From: Amyelois transitella
Lineage: Eukaryota > Arthropoda > Insecta > Lepidoptera > Pyralidae
Reading direction: 5' to 3'
NCBI RefSeq assembly: GCF_032362555.1
Contig: NC_083535.1
Location: 10,230,001 to 10,294,000, forward strand
Length of the DNA: 64,000 bases
Position numbers and translations under genes: made by a program. The notes under the pieces were generated by a model. The model was not told the DNA's origin and did no database searches. It saw only the letters and a list, made by a program, of their open reading frames with translations. Of this stretch, positions 1 through 11,878 are shown piece after piece (position 1 is the stretch's first letter; every line of letters begins with the position of its first letter).

Positions 1-1920
1 TCCTAACGGTGTAAGCATAAGAAATCTGAGAATAATTAATATTTTCTTCATTATTCCGATATGGGGTAAACAATATTCAAAGAACAAGATCATTACAAAC
101 GATTTAACTATGGGATTAAAATTAACACAACGTTACGTAGCCAAACTGTTTTGTTGATTGAAATTTAACAACTCAATTTTTCTTATTCAATACCTTTATT
201 ATTCCCAAATTTTCCTATACTTAAATTTTACACTATTTAAGTTTGACAGAAAATTACGATTATGTTTCATCTAAATGAACAGTTATATTATGCTAAGGCA
301 AAAACAAATTCCAATTTCTACGTGAAATGGTACCAAATGGTCTAGAAGGTTATTGGTAGTCTTCAAAGTACATGTCCGTGTTTAACGTTCTCACTTATTT
401 TATTAATATTTATTACTTACTAACACATACAGTTTTTAAATCTTTGTTGTTAAATTAATCCATGAAAAATGTTACAAGTAGCTGTGTTACACACAATCCA
501 TATACCATAATTACAATATGCTTTAAATATATTATTAAGCTAACTTTATTATCTAACGATTAATATTTACATACATATAGCTCAACTCTCGCTTATAATG
601 GAGTAATTATAGAATCAGTACTTCTCCGGACATACATATGGACACAATCTAGTCAAATAGGTATTATTATTAGTATAGTACTATTTATTATCAGGCAACA
701 TTCGAGTTATGACATAACGCGGCGGACAGACTGTGGCTTAAAAAAAGTTAAGCATCACGCTATAGAGTATTTAGAGTGTGTGCGTGAGGCGTGCATATAT
801 GCAGTTGGCTATACTAATGGTGTTTCGTTTTGCCGTATAGTAAAACTCCGTCTGCCTTTTCTTCCGTCTTTTTTCTATGTCTATGTAAGTATTTATATTT
901 ATTAATTCCGGCAACATGCGACGTGCATGGCAGAGAAAAGGACAGTAACCCAACCGTATATTCTTCTATTTTAACACTAATAATAAAGAGAAAATATTTG
1001 TATTTTTGTAACGAGCAAAAGCTTGTGTTTAATAACTTTGAACCTTGACTTTGGTCTCATAGTGAGAAATTTGATACTGAAAGACTGTGTTCAAAAAGTA
1101 TTTCCAACATGAATATAGAATTGAGCCCGTCTCCCTGTGTTATGCTCAACAATTAATATTACATTATGAAAATATTTCTCAAGAATTCAGTACTACAATA
1201 CGAAAATGTCAAATGTTGCCTAATTTACACACAAGAGTAGCTTAATGAAAACATTGATTCTAACAAATCACATAAGGAAGGAAGCGAAAACTCGACTTTG
1301 CATTCTAATAAGCACCTAAAAGCATTTTAATCTGGTTTCTTTATCACATACCGACAGAAAATAAATGCAACGTCGAGTTTACCCCTCGTGAAATGAACAG
1401 TGTGATACATATAAATATGAACCCAGTAAGTATTTTTAGGGAGTTTTATTTATATGATACTCACTGCAAAGTAAATAACGTACATATTACAATGTACTCA
1501 GTTCGTATACTGCCCCCGATCTCGTTTGTAACTTGAGCTGAAACGCATGAACTTCGATCATTGTTGTTTTTTCAATGAGAATATTGCCATTGTCTTAAAA
1601 ACGTACTTAGGTATTAGTGCCTCGTAGAAGACGACTAAGGGAATAGACACATAAACCTAGTGCAGCTTTTTCCATGATCCAATATAGGCAAGGTACCCCT
1701 GCAAAAGTTGCGGAAGTAGGACGGCAGTCACTTCAATGGTTAATTGGCGCACTCCGAGCTCCTCTCCAGATGTAACCGGGATACAAGTAAGAAGGAAATA
1801 CTCGTAGAAAAATCTACCAAGCCATTTCCCGGTGTAGAAAAATGAATGATAGAAGATCAACAGAGTTTCAGCTCAAATTTTAGCGCGATTGGGGGGCAGC
1901 ATACAGAGACCATTGTCAAA
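1..1920. other. 3' flank of syntaxin-7
   Basis: AT-rich and without a convincing exon. A repeat B copy lies at about 1650-1830. The nearest clear minus-strand AATAAA that I noticed is at 1445-1450, about 470 bases past the stop codon, so the 3' UTR may run through the repeat. Small open frames (771-953, 830-1048) look random. Confidence 0.5.
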
Positions 1921-4900
1921 TCAGTGATTGAAAATGATGATTAAAATAAAAGATATGACGATTATGAGGATGATGGCCAAGTAGACTTTCTTTTTTCGCA
2001 GCTTGTTCTGTAAACAAAAACATTTGATAAAGATCACTATACTAATGATATCAAAAATATTTTCTTAGCGTTTCCGATTGAAAGCTGAAGTCAAGAGTAT
2101 TACTAGAGTGGAGAAAGGGAAAAAACATGTAGGGATCGTGGCAAATATAAAGACACTATACTGTTTACCTACCCCTACGGGAAGTAAGCATGTTTGCTGA
2201 TTTATGTGTTTAAAGAATTTATATATTTCTCATAAAAATAAACATATATTCGCTTACAGAGAACATTACAGATAGCATTCATTACATCTACCTACAAGTA
2301 ATTTACTTACCAAAACATGCAAAGTTGACACAGACCGACAAATAACAGGCAATCAAGGGGAAGGCTAGCAACCTATCACTATCTGAATCTCAATTCCGTC
2401 ACTAAGCCATCATCAGTCAAGCTGAACATGGCTTCACTTTGTCAAGTTAAGTAACAGCTATAACCCGACCGTAATACGATGAATATTCTATTCTGCAGTA
2501 CAGGAAAGAATGGGACCACTCCATCTCTTTCCCATGTATGTCATGGGAGGCGACTAGGGGATGGGCTTGCGGAATTGGGATTCTTTTTTCGGCGATAGGC
2601 TAGCAACCTTTTACTATTTGAATCCCAATTCTATTCATTAAGCCAAATAGCTGAACGTGGCCGACCAGTCTTTTCAAGACTGTTGTCTCTGTCTACCCCG
2701 CAAGGGATATAGACGTGACCGTATGTATGTATATATATTCTATACAGCTTACTGACTAAAACTGGACGCTAGCTGGCAAAAATAATCTCATGAAAAAAAT
2801 AAATAAAAACAATGTAACCTTGTAATTGGCGGCCTCGTGGAGCTGATGGCGGCCGGCCTCCACGTTGTCGGCGGCGTACTCCACGTGAGACTCGATGGAG
2901 TCCACCACCACGCCCTGCGCGTGGATCATCTGCCCGAGGTCCTTGAATATCTGGTTCACGTCCGTTATGTCGTTCTGGAAAACAAAAAAGTTGCACCTGT
3001 GACCGTGGACAGTAAGAAGCGTACAAAGTTTCCACGGAACAGCTTTGGCTCTGTCTACGCAGTAAGGGACTTAGATTATTTTAGGCGTGTATAAGTCAAA
3101 ACTATTGGCTCTGTCTACCCTGTAACGTATGTTTCTACAGACAGCTAAACGTGTCCTTTCAATATTCTAAGTCTGTTGGCTCTGTCTAAAAAACAGCATT
3201 ATACGCATGTATGTATGTTTTAACGGATTCTCAGAGCATCATCAAGACAGACTCAACATTGTCAGGGCCCTATGATAAGGAATAATTATAAGACTTTAGA
3301 AGTAATAGAATGTCGTAACTGATGGTTCTGACACCATTTGCCGAAAGTCCGTTATGTCGTTCTGGGAATCCTAATGAAAAAATATTCAGAAATTACTTAG
3401 ATATTTCTGACAGATTTTCAACGGTGCCGAAAACTACATAGGACTTGACCACGACACATTGTTCCTATACTTTCGAGTACATAGTACAATATGTAATTTA
3501 TTGTACCGAGTTTCATAATCGGAGCGGCATAACATTTAGCTTAATGTAACAATCATCAAATAACACTAAACTCCAGTCATTCCCATAGACAATGTAAAGG
3601 AAATGAATCATCAAGGCTATCTCTCCTTACTATCACTCGGCATCTCAACTGTATTCGTTGAGTTCATGTCCAGTACTACTTTAATCATTTATGAATAAAA
3701 TTGGTGTAACGCTTAATTATTGGTGAATCACGCGTTAATAGCAAAACGTAGTAGAGTTGATCATTTGAAAAAGTTACGTAGTTGGACTAGTTGTACTTTC
3801 TTTTAATAAATTTAAGCTTTTATATAGACATTATTTTGTTAAATATTTTACTAGTTTTAGAAGTTAAACCCATTAGTCCCGGTGATAAAACTCTTATCGA
3901 CTGCAATAAAGTTGAATTGTTACCTAGAAAACGCAAGGCTACATTAATTATTTTCATAACTAAAACTCTGTTAATTAACAAAAAAAAAATGTTATCATCT
4001 TATAAAGGCAAAAATGGGATATTTTTTATAAAAACGCCTGTCGAAGAGATATGATGCCGATGATCACTTTATTTCAATGTTTCTAAAATAATTTGATTGG
4101 TCATCATTATAACACGCGGGGTGTCTAGTAAGATCTACATATGTCTGTGATTTATGGTTGATATATCTTGACCCATCGATTAATTCTTGAGAGTTTTACT
4201 TTTGCCATTTAAATTACACACGAAACAAAGATATACGCTTTTTAAATATTTCAGAATAATTTGACATAAATATTACCAAGAGACATTTTTTCATCAAACT
4301 ACTTAATGTGGCCATTCAAGTCTTTTCAAGACTGTTAGCTCCGTCTACCCCGCAAGGGATAAAGACGTGATTATATGTATATATGTATGTACTAACCTCG
4401 AGCTGCCTGATGTCACGCTCGCGCTCCTCCAGCTCTTGCAGTGACCTCTCGCTTTGCATCGTCAGCTGTTCCTGCTTGCGGACGCCCGCGTCGCCCATCT
4501 CAACTAGATCTTTATTACCTGTGGGATCACCATATTCATTAAAAAATATTCAATATTCAGATTGAACCGTTCGTTGACACTAGTATCATGGTACAGTTAC
4601 TAACCCCAGGAAAGTTTGAGGCTCGTGTTATAGACACAGGTCTATTAAAAAAAAAAATGTTTAAAAAAAAATTAACAATTATTTAAAAAATACCCCTAAA
4701 ATGGCGCCCAATTGTGAGTCATACCATGCTGGAATTGCGATAGCGGTAAGCCAGACCAAATGATCCTTTCGGATTGTCTTCTTGTAAACAACTAATCAAA
4801 ACTTAAACAAGCAGACACTAAGTTAACGTAAAAGTTACTTTACCCGCGCATTGTTCAAATACTTGGCTCAAACTATTCTGTGCTTATATTGATTTGTGGC

Positions 4901-7900
4901 TACATGCAACAATGTGCTGCGAATCCCTAAGTTTGACAACTTTGAACCAGAGAATACAAAACTATTTTCGGATGCCAATCAATAACTTGTAAGTAAGCGT
5001 AGTTGTACTCAACAGTTAGGTCTGGGGGCTTTCTTAGTATAAATAACTTTGTACGTTAACACCAAAATGATGGGATTGCAATATAGTAAAAAATCAAAAA
5101 GCTGTCTTATTTAATCAAGCTAATCTTCAGATCTCAGATATTGCAGGAATTGAATATTCCTTTTTTATTAAAGGACATTCGAAATCCACCTCTTTTAAAA
5201 TTATTTACCGAGACCAAGTGAAATCAGTATATAAGATATAAATATACACAAAAACCTTAATAACATCGATCATTATAAAAACCAAGACAAATATTAATGG
5301 GTGAAGACCTCTACTTACGACAAATCGGAACCTTTCATTTATTGGTAAACATAATTGATAAAATACTCAGTTGGAAATCAAGCAACATGATGGTAACACC
5401 ATGATCCAATATGGGTTATGTTCGCCTACAGATGTTGCGGCGTTAAAATAGGAGTGGAGCTAAACCAACTTTCCCTTTCTAGGATCATGTTTACAGTGTG
5501 ATCCCGGTCTCCTCTTCAGAGAGGTGAGGATGGGACCCAGACTAACGCCAGGAGCGATAACTGATATACTCACCACCCAAAGCGAAGGGGTCCCCAATAT
5601 TGACGGACTGGGCTTTTACTTTCTTCACATCTTCCTTAGTCTTCTGCGCGGCCGACCTTTGAGTGGCCTGCACAAAAAACATAGTTGGTGTCGCTAGTTA
5701 AACAGGTATGAGTTGATTGTACAAAATTATATTATGTATGATGAAATAACACCTCTAGTATATATTTCACGAGGTAAATTTTTGGATGATGAGGACAATT
5801 TGTCATTGTAATTGGTGATAGATAGCGTCTAGTTTAGGGATATAGAGTATTCAATATACAAAATTCTCTGTCAGAGTTCCGTTTATTAATCAAATGGGTT
5901 TATGACACATTTTGAAATCCATGTCTGTTGCCTATACCTACCTACATACATATCTATATATATAAATATGTATTATATTAACATAAATCAATCTTTTGTT
6001 CCTATTATCACTTTGGAAATTCTTATCTGCGCATTACTAGTAGATAGTACAATCTCACATAAATCTTACAAATGAGCCAAAACAGAGATATAGAATAATT
6101 AGTGAGCAAAAAAGGTAATCAATTCTGTTTTCAGTAAGAGGATTATAATAATTTCAATAATGGGTTGGGTGCCTTCATATAGGATTCCAAAAATAATACA
6201 ATCACTGATTCAGTCTTTTAAGTAATTTATTTGACTGTTAAGTAAACAATAAATTAAAATTTTGAATTATTTGAATGTTGTTTAAATATTTACTATCTAA
6301 TCAAGTGTCTTTAAGAGACATCCTCGCAAGTTTGGTTTAGTTCTGCAATGTACATGTACTTAAAGAATGATTGAATAAATTATTAAAACAAAATCAAACC
6401 TGGAATGCATTGAGTGTAGCCATGTACTCCTCGCTGAGACGGTCTCGGGACAGCTTATTGGCCGGCTGGTCAGTCGGCATCTTCATCAGGTCCATCAGCA
6501 GTAAAGATGTGTCCTTGGCCAGCTTCTGGGTATAGTTTTGTATTTGACGTCTGGGGACAAAATACACAATTTCAATCAGAGCTCAAAAGTAAATTTCTCT
6601 TTTATCAGTTAAAACTGCTATTACAAAGTTCTTCAATACATAAAATTTTAATTATTTGTACAACAAACAAGTAGATGAAAATGTATGAAAATAGAGGATA
6701 CTTATATTTTACTAGGTCCAAAAAAATCAATTTATAATTTTCTGATTAGCTACAATATTACAACAAACAAGTAGATGAAAATGTATGAAAATAGAGGATA
6801 CTTATATTTTACTAGATCCAAAATAATCAATGTATAATTTTCTGATTAGCTACAATATTACAACAAACAAGTAGATGAAAATGTATGAAAATAGAGGATA
6901 CTTATATTTTACTAGATCCAAAATAATCAATTTATAATTTTCTGATTAGCTACAATATTCTATTGCCACACATTGATCTACAGCCAAAACTGCCACTTGA
7001 AAACATTATATAAGAACTTACAATTGATTTCTAAGCTCTTGTGAATCCTGCGGAGTTTGCAACTGGTTGACCATCTTGGACATTGAGGACACTGTAAAAA
7101 ATAACAAATACATTTTTTGAAATTTTGGGAATGTCTATAGCAAGGGTCAAACACACAAATGTCACTCAACTTTTATGACAATTGAATTTGAATTATTTTT
7201 GGAGTGCACATTTTTATAGGGGCTCAAGTTTAAGGTTATAAATAATAGTCATTCTAAATATCTGGCTAATTAAATGTGTAACGAAGTTTCAATCTGGTCT
7301 GGTTCAAAGGTCAAGCAGGACTTATTCCACTGTAATTACCTTAAATTAAATTGACCTTAGTACCAAGATCATTAATGAAGAGCATAAACACCAAAGTGGT
7401 GATAATATTGTTAATATAACATATGTTTATATCCTCACCTCTGAAGAAAAGCTCAGAGAGTACTTCTATGTAACTTTATTTTTGTTGTCTTTTACATAAT
7501 GGATATAAGGTAAATTTTTCAATAATGGAAACTTCCTTTTTGGCCGCCATGGTAACTCTGTTTCGCAACTAGTTGTTAAAAAGAAGATAATGTACAAACT
7601 GATGCAGACAAAGCACTATCATAGAGTCATGAATATAGTTATAAATATACATACATACATAAAATCACGCCTCTTTCCCGGAGGGGTAGGCAGAGACTAC
7701 CTCTTTCCACTTGCCACGATCTCTGCATACTTCTTTCGCTTCGTCCACATTCATAACTCTCTTCATACAAGCTCGGCGGTTTCGGGTACTTTTGACCTGA
7801 CCCTTTACCAGGACGTCCTTAATTTGATCAAGATACGTTCGTCTAGGTCTTCCCACTCCGACCTTTCCCTCCACACTCTCCTTGTATATCTGCTTAGTCA

Positions 7901-10441
7901 ACCTGCTTTCATTCATCCTCTCCACATGACCGAACCATCTTAACATACCCTTTTCTATTCCTGTAACTACATCTTCTTTCACATCACAACATTCCCTTAT
8001 CACGCTGTTCCTTATCCTGTCACTCAATTTCACACCCATCATACTCCTTAACGCTCTCATTTCCACTGCATTTATTCTGCTTTCATGCTTCTTTTGCCAT
8101 ACCCAACTTTCACTCCCATACATTAATGTCGGGACCAACACGCCCCTGTGCACAGCCAGTCGAGCCTTTTTGGATAGTTTCTGACTGCTCATAAAGGCAT
8201 GCAAAGCTCCATTCACCATGTTCCCCGCGTTCACTCTCCTTTCAATATCACTATCATACTTGCCATCTGATGTAAACTTTGATCCTAGATATACAAACTC
8301 TTTCACTTGCTCCACTTTTTCTCCTCCAATCAAAATATTACATGCTGTCATTTCTTTCTCCATTTCAAAAACCAGTGTTTTAGTTTTACTTACGTTCACT
8401 TTCATTCCTTTCTCTTTTAAAGCTTCATGCATACAGTTTACCATCTCCTGTAACTCCTCCGCTGATGACGCCAGTATAACCTGATCGTCGGCATAGAGCA
8501 GACATTTGACGAGTAACTCATTCATCCTTAATCCACTTTTAGACTCTTTCAAACCTGTCAAACAGCTATCCATAAATAGGTTGAACAGCCACGGTGACGC
8601 AACACATCCTTGCCTAACGCCTTTCTCAATCTTAAACCACTCAGTGTGCGCTCCGTTTATCCTGACACAAGCACTCGAATCCTCATATAAGGATTTCAGT
8701 GCTCGTATTAAGAGACTGCTCACCCCATGCATAGAAAGTGCTGACCACAATTCATTCCTCTCAACTCTGTCATAGGCCTTTTCCAGATCTACGAATGTGC
8801 AATAGACTTTTTGACTCTTGGCCAAAAACTTTTCGGCTATGCACCGCAAGGAAAAGACCTGATCAGTACATCCCATTCCCTTTCGAAATCCCGCTTGAGC
8901 ATCCCATATTTTGTCATCAGTTTCATTCCTGACTCTATTAATCAATACCTTAGCATACAATTTGCCGACGACGCTAAGCAGGCTTATACCACGATAATTT
9001 TTGCAGTCCAGCTGTGACCCTTTTCCTTTGTAAAGTGGCACGATAACAGCCTTACACCAATCTTTTGGTACTCGGCCGCTTCTCCAACACAAATTGAAAA
9101 GGCAGTACAACTGACTAGCTACTACGCCTTTTCCTGCTTTAAGCATCTCGACCGACACTCTATCACACCCAGCAGCCTTTCCCGCTTTCATACTCTTAAG
9201 TGCTTCCACAATTTCGAACATTTCAATTTCGCCTTCCATCTCATTCTCTTTTTCTTCGCTATAGCAGAAATCTTTCTTATTTCCTTCCTTTTTTCAAATA
9301 AACTTTCAAAATAGTCCTTCCATATCTTTAGTACACATTCTTCTCCTTTCACAACGCTACCATCCTGGCATCTGATCCTAGTCAGCTCTCTGGTTATAGT
9401 ATTTCCTCGGGCTGACCTTACGGATTTCCAGAATACTTTCAGATTTGACTGAAAGTCTTCTGATAGCCTTTTATCAAAATCCTCTTTATACTCTTCTTTC
9501 TTTCTAATCACAGCTTTCTTAACCAAATCTTTCATTTTCTTATATTCCTTACGTGCTTCATTCACATCTTCATCTATAACCTCTTGCATTCTTAAGTTAG
9601 CTTTTGCTGCTAACAAATCCAGCCATGCTTTCTTCTTTAATCGCACAAGTTCTTGCACATCTTTACTCATCCACGCATTTTTGTGATTTTTTCCTTTCCT
9701 TCTTCTACTTACACCACACACTTCAACAGCTACTTTCACAATTCTTTCTTTAAATTCCTTCCATCCATCTTCAATATAGTTATAAATATGTATGTATATT
9801 TTTCAGGGCCAAAATGAAGAAAAACTTTGTAGTCAAAAAAGCTATAAAGTATAAACTTTCCATTAAAAATTTTATTACTTTAATTTCAATTAAATCAATT
9901 CATCATTACAATATATTCTCTCGTCCACATTTCTTATTCTACGTTTTTTACATATAGTGAAATTAAAACATTGAAAGGAAATGCTGCAATGCAACATTTC
10001 TTTTCATTGTTCTTCTTCACTAATGCTTTAGAAACGGCTCTAAACTGAGTTTTGAGTTATTTATTTGATTTCAACCAATGGTATGAAACCAAAAGATATG
10101 AGTAATATTTGAAATGTCCCATTATAAATAAAAAACTTTGAATTTATGAAATTCACATCACATCTACAATTATCCATTTTAAAGTAGTGGCATAAGGTTG
10201 TGTTTAATTTCTGATTCAATAAACAATGCACATTATCCCTAAGCTAAGTACATTCTGCTGAAACTCTCAGGTAAATTAGCCCCTTGTTTACACAAAACGA
10301 TAAAGTCGTAGAAAGTACACAATGCGATTACTCACCATTTTGCGATATCTTGTTGATATTACTTGCAATCGTTTGTGATTGTCGCTGAAAGTTCCTTCCA
10401 GCATCGTCGTAAGACACGCCTCCTTGGTATGACGTCTCCAT
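1921..10441 (-). CDS. Syx7: Syntaxin-7 (avalanche-type endosomal Qa-SNARE), complete
   Basis: Seven coding exons on the minus strand: 10441-10336, 7091-7022, 6550-6400, 5667-5574, 4518-4397, 2974-2819 and 2007-1921. All introns are GT-AG with matching phases. The product is 261 aa, close to vertebrate syntaxin-7. Residues 1-110 form the N-terminal helical region, with TPQDSQELRNQL as in syntaxin-7/12. The SNARE helix spans about 160-230 with IFKDLGQMIHAQG; Gln201 is the likely zero-layer residue. A basic KLRKKK stretch precedes a C-terminal membrane anchor (about 242-259) and the short tail FNH. The start is fixed by an in-frame TGA two codons upstream in the spliced leader. Family knowledge: Qa-SNARE for early/late endosome and lysosome fusion; Drosophila avalanche controls receptor endocytosis. 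Syntaxin-12 is the alternative name; insects usually carry one gene of this type. Confidence 0.95.
2497..2745 (+). repeat. Interspersed repeat 'A' (fullest copy near syntaxin-7 exon 6)
   Basis: Order of blocks: GAATGGGACCACTCCATCTC, CCCATG...ATGTC, GGCGACTAGGGG, GGGATTCTTTTTTCGGCGAT, GGCTAGCAACC, TTGAATCCCAATTC, AGCTGAACGTGGCC, AGTCTTTTCAAGACTGTTG, GTCTACCCCGCAAGGGATAT, AGACGTGACCGTATGTATG. Further copies or parts (plus strand unless noted): 2340-2455, 4305-4390, 15140-15335, 18418-18540, 38755-38910, 39690-39895 (minus), 42612-42842, 45365-45590, 57820-58015, 62640-62815. The roughly 230-bp length, fixed 3' end and TATG tail suggest a SINE mobilised by an RTE-type element. Confidence 0.8.
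6661..6960. repeat. Tandem repeat, 3 x 100 bp, in syntaxin-7 intron 2
   Basis: Three near-identical 100-bp units start at 6661, 6761 and 6861, each opening with CAACAAACAAGTAGATG and ending with GATTAGCTACAATATT. Only a few substitutions separate them, such as GGTCC versus GATCC. The array lies wholly inside the intron between the second and third coding exons. Confidence 0.95.
7665..9239 (-). CDS. Reverse transcriptase, main open frame of the retrotransposon
   Basis: An uninterrupted 524-codon frame. It shows the RT signature VRQGCVASPWLFNLFMD, followed by the catalytic YADD motif in CLLYADDQVILAS. Upstream blocks are typical of non-LTR RTs: MKAGKAAGCDRVS, the KNYRGISLLSVVGKLYAKVL region, AGFRKGMGCTDQVF and FVDLEKAYDRV. 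The C-terminus carries RWFGHVERM and VGRPRRTYLDQI, common in RTE-like elements. The shown start (MEGEIEMF) is not a natural initiator; the frame should continue upstream into the shifted piece at 9188-9739. No RNase H domain is visible. Whether it is expressed cannot be judged from sequence. Confidence 0.88.
   Translation of the reverse strand: MEGEIEMFEIVEALKSMKAGKAAGCDRVSVEMLKAGKGVVASQLYCLFNLCWRSGRVPKDWCKAVIVPLYKGKGSQLDCKNYRGISLLSVVGKLYAKVLINRVRNETDDKIWDAQAGFRKGMGCTDQVFSLRCIAEKFLAKSQKVYCTFVDLEKAYDRVERNELWSALSMHGVSSLLIRALKSLYEDSSACVRINGAHTEWFKIEKGVRQGCVASPWLFNLFMDSCLTGLKESKSGLRMNELLVKCLLYADDQVILASSAEELQEMVNCMHEALKEKGMKVNVSKTKTLVFEMEKEMTACNILIGGEKVEQVKEFVYLGSKFTSDGKYDSDIERRVNAGNMVNGALHAFMSSQKLSKKARLAVHRGVLVPTLMYGSESWVWQKKHESRINAVEMRALRSMMGVKLSDRIRNSVIRECCDVKEDVVTGIEKGMLRWFGHVERMNESRLTKQIYKESVEGKVGVGRPRRTYLDQIKDVLVKGQVKSTRNRRACMKRVMNVDEAKEVCRDRGKWKEVVSAYPSGKEA
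9188..9772 (-). pseudogene. Frameshifted N-terminal remnant of the same retrotransposon ORF
   Basis: A lysine-rich frame begins at the truncation point (residues EDGWKEFKERIVKVAVEVCG) and covers the linker between endonuclease and RT, with NAWMSKDVQELV. It continues to about 9240-9265, where an A-rich run shifts the frame relative to the RT frame; both frames overlap at 9188-9239. It is therefore part of one broken polyprotein rather than a separate gene. The endonuclease that should lie further upstream is missing. Confidence 0.8.
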
Positions 10442-10447
10442 GTTTCA

Positions 10448-10560
10448 CCTAAGAAAATAAATGCAACACATTAAACACCTGTATGTTAATAATAACAAGT
10501 CATTTCACTACGGAAATGGCTTCAAATAATCAACTTACCCTAGAAATTACAATATTAGAT
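10448..10560 (-). other. Syntaxin-7 5' leader exons with a short intron
   Basis: On the minus strand a good donor (GG|GTAAGT) ends a leader exon at 10539, and an acceptor (TTTTCTTAG) opens the next exon at 10448, seven bases before the ATG. The 90-bp intron is 10449-10538. The spliced leader reads into the ATG with an in-frame TGA. The transcription start was not located; it probably lies between 10540 and 10800. Confidence 0.6.
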
Positions 10561-10561
10561 T

Positions 10562-11852
10562 TATGACGTACAAACGACGTAAGTTTCAGTTTTTTATTCG
10601 CAATAGGGACAATCAACAACAAAGCTATATCACACTTGGCTAAACTTTTTATCAGTAATGATTACATATATCCGTGGACTGGCACTTGTGAGTAGAACAG
10701 AAATATGAAAGTATTTAGAAATAATGACGAGTACTTAACAAAACTTCACCAAAAACAAGCCCGATTGACTGTGACTGAGCTCAGTTTCCTGAGGAAGTCA
10801 AGTAAATGTCAAATTGACGTACATAACATGCATGACAAATGACAAAGTATCATAGACCAAAATGATGCCTCTTTCTCGGAGGGATAGGCAGAGACTACAT
10901 TTTTTTGCGAGTAATCTTTAAATGACCTTTTTTAAGGCTTCCCCGATATAATCAAAGAACATTAGCCTCGGCCTTCTCAACAACATCAACTTCTCCAAAG
11001 GGCCTCTACGTGTTGGATTTATATCCCCACGCAAGCCTCTCAAAAATCCGGGGTGTATAGACCCGTGAAATATAAGAGGAGAAATATAATATACAAAAAA
11101 TTAGGTCCTTGATTTAAATTGTAAACCTCCTCCTTTTTATAAGTCGATTAAAAAAAGTCTTTGTAAAATAAATGAGTACCTATATTGGTAATAATTTATC
11201 TGAGACTAAACCTTCCTTGTGCAAGTCGAAACGTTGGACTAACGTCATCAATATTCCATAAATCTACCGAATATCAATGTTTGTCATCTTGTACATTCGG
11301 CCATTATGTTACTTTTCTTCTCAATTTTATAGGTTTATATTTTGTCTATGGTACAAACCAAACCGTCACGTACACAACCAACATAATAAGTACGTAGTAG
11401 GTATGTCCGTACATACATAAATATAAGTGTTCTACTACTATTGTGTGTATTTGTCTTCGTGTCCCTATCCTCTGTTTTTTATTTAGGAATTCTTATGTTT
11501 TGTAGTTATAATAAAAATTAGTTTATTTGATAATGAACTGATCGACAATCGAACGAATGTACGTCAAGTATTCCTTGTGACAATGAGCTTAGTATACAAG
11601 CAAATTGCATTGTGTAAGGCTTGATTGGCTGTCACGGAATAAATTGCAGCAGCCGAAAAGTGAAAATGTTCGTGGCCGAGTCCGTTATCTTGTGTGATGT
11701 ATGAGTACGATAACGTAAGAAAGACTGATGAAGAAGAAGAAGATGGAATTCTGAGTTAACTATTTAGGTAAGCATCACGCCACAACATCGTCCATCAATA
11801 AATAAAATTCGTCTACCTACAGTTATTTACTTTTATTCTTTTTCATTACCAG
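10562..11852. promoter_or_regulatory. Head-to-head intergenic region between syntaxin-7 and PAN3
   Basis: About 1.3 kb separates the divergent leaders. It should contain both promoters, but no clear TATA box or initiator stands out. A likely PAN3 leader exon ends at 11767 (TTTAG|GTAAGC) and splices over an 85-bp intron to 11853. An old RTE-related fragment occupies about 10858-11045. The rest is AT-rich with no convincing ORF. Confidence 0.45.
10858..11045 (-). mobile_element. Divergent 3' fragment of an RTE-like element
   Basis: The segment CCTCTTTCTCGGAGGGATAG followed by GCAGAGACTAC matches, with changes, the 3' end of the element at 7649-9772. Further along, TATAATCAAAGAACATTAGC and the adjoining GGCCTTCTC echo that element's TTTGATCAAGATACG and GGTCTTCCC region. 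It is a degenerate relative between the syntaxin-7 and PAN3 promoters. Confidence 0.6.
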
Positions 11853-11878
11853 CTGGCTGTCTCGCATACCGCGGCACG

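Larger units (their letters stand above)
7649..9772 (-). mobile_element. 5'-truncated RTE-like non-LTR retrotransposon with 17-bp target duplication
   Basis: The insertion sits in syntaxin-7 coding intron 1, in the same orientation as the gene. It is flanked by a perfect 17-bp direct repeat (AATATAGTTATAAATAT) at 7632-7648 and 9773-9789. The minus-strand 3' end is a short (TATG)n microsatellite tail, usual for RTE elements. It codes for reverse transcriptase but lacks the upstream endonuclease region, which fits 5' truncation during target-primed insertion. The reading frame is broken once near 9240-9265. The clade call rests on protein style and tail, without a database comparison. Confidence 0.9.

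Noticed and set aside
7590..8932. Plus-strand open frames (117, 88, 89, 64 aa) opposite the retrotransposon
   Set aside because: They are antisense to the intact RT frame and have no family features.
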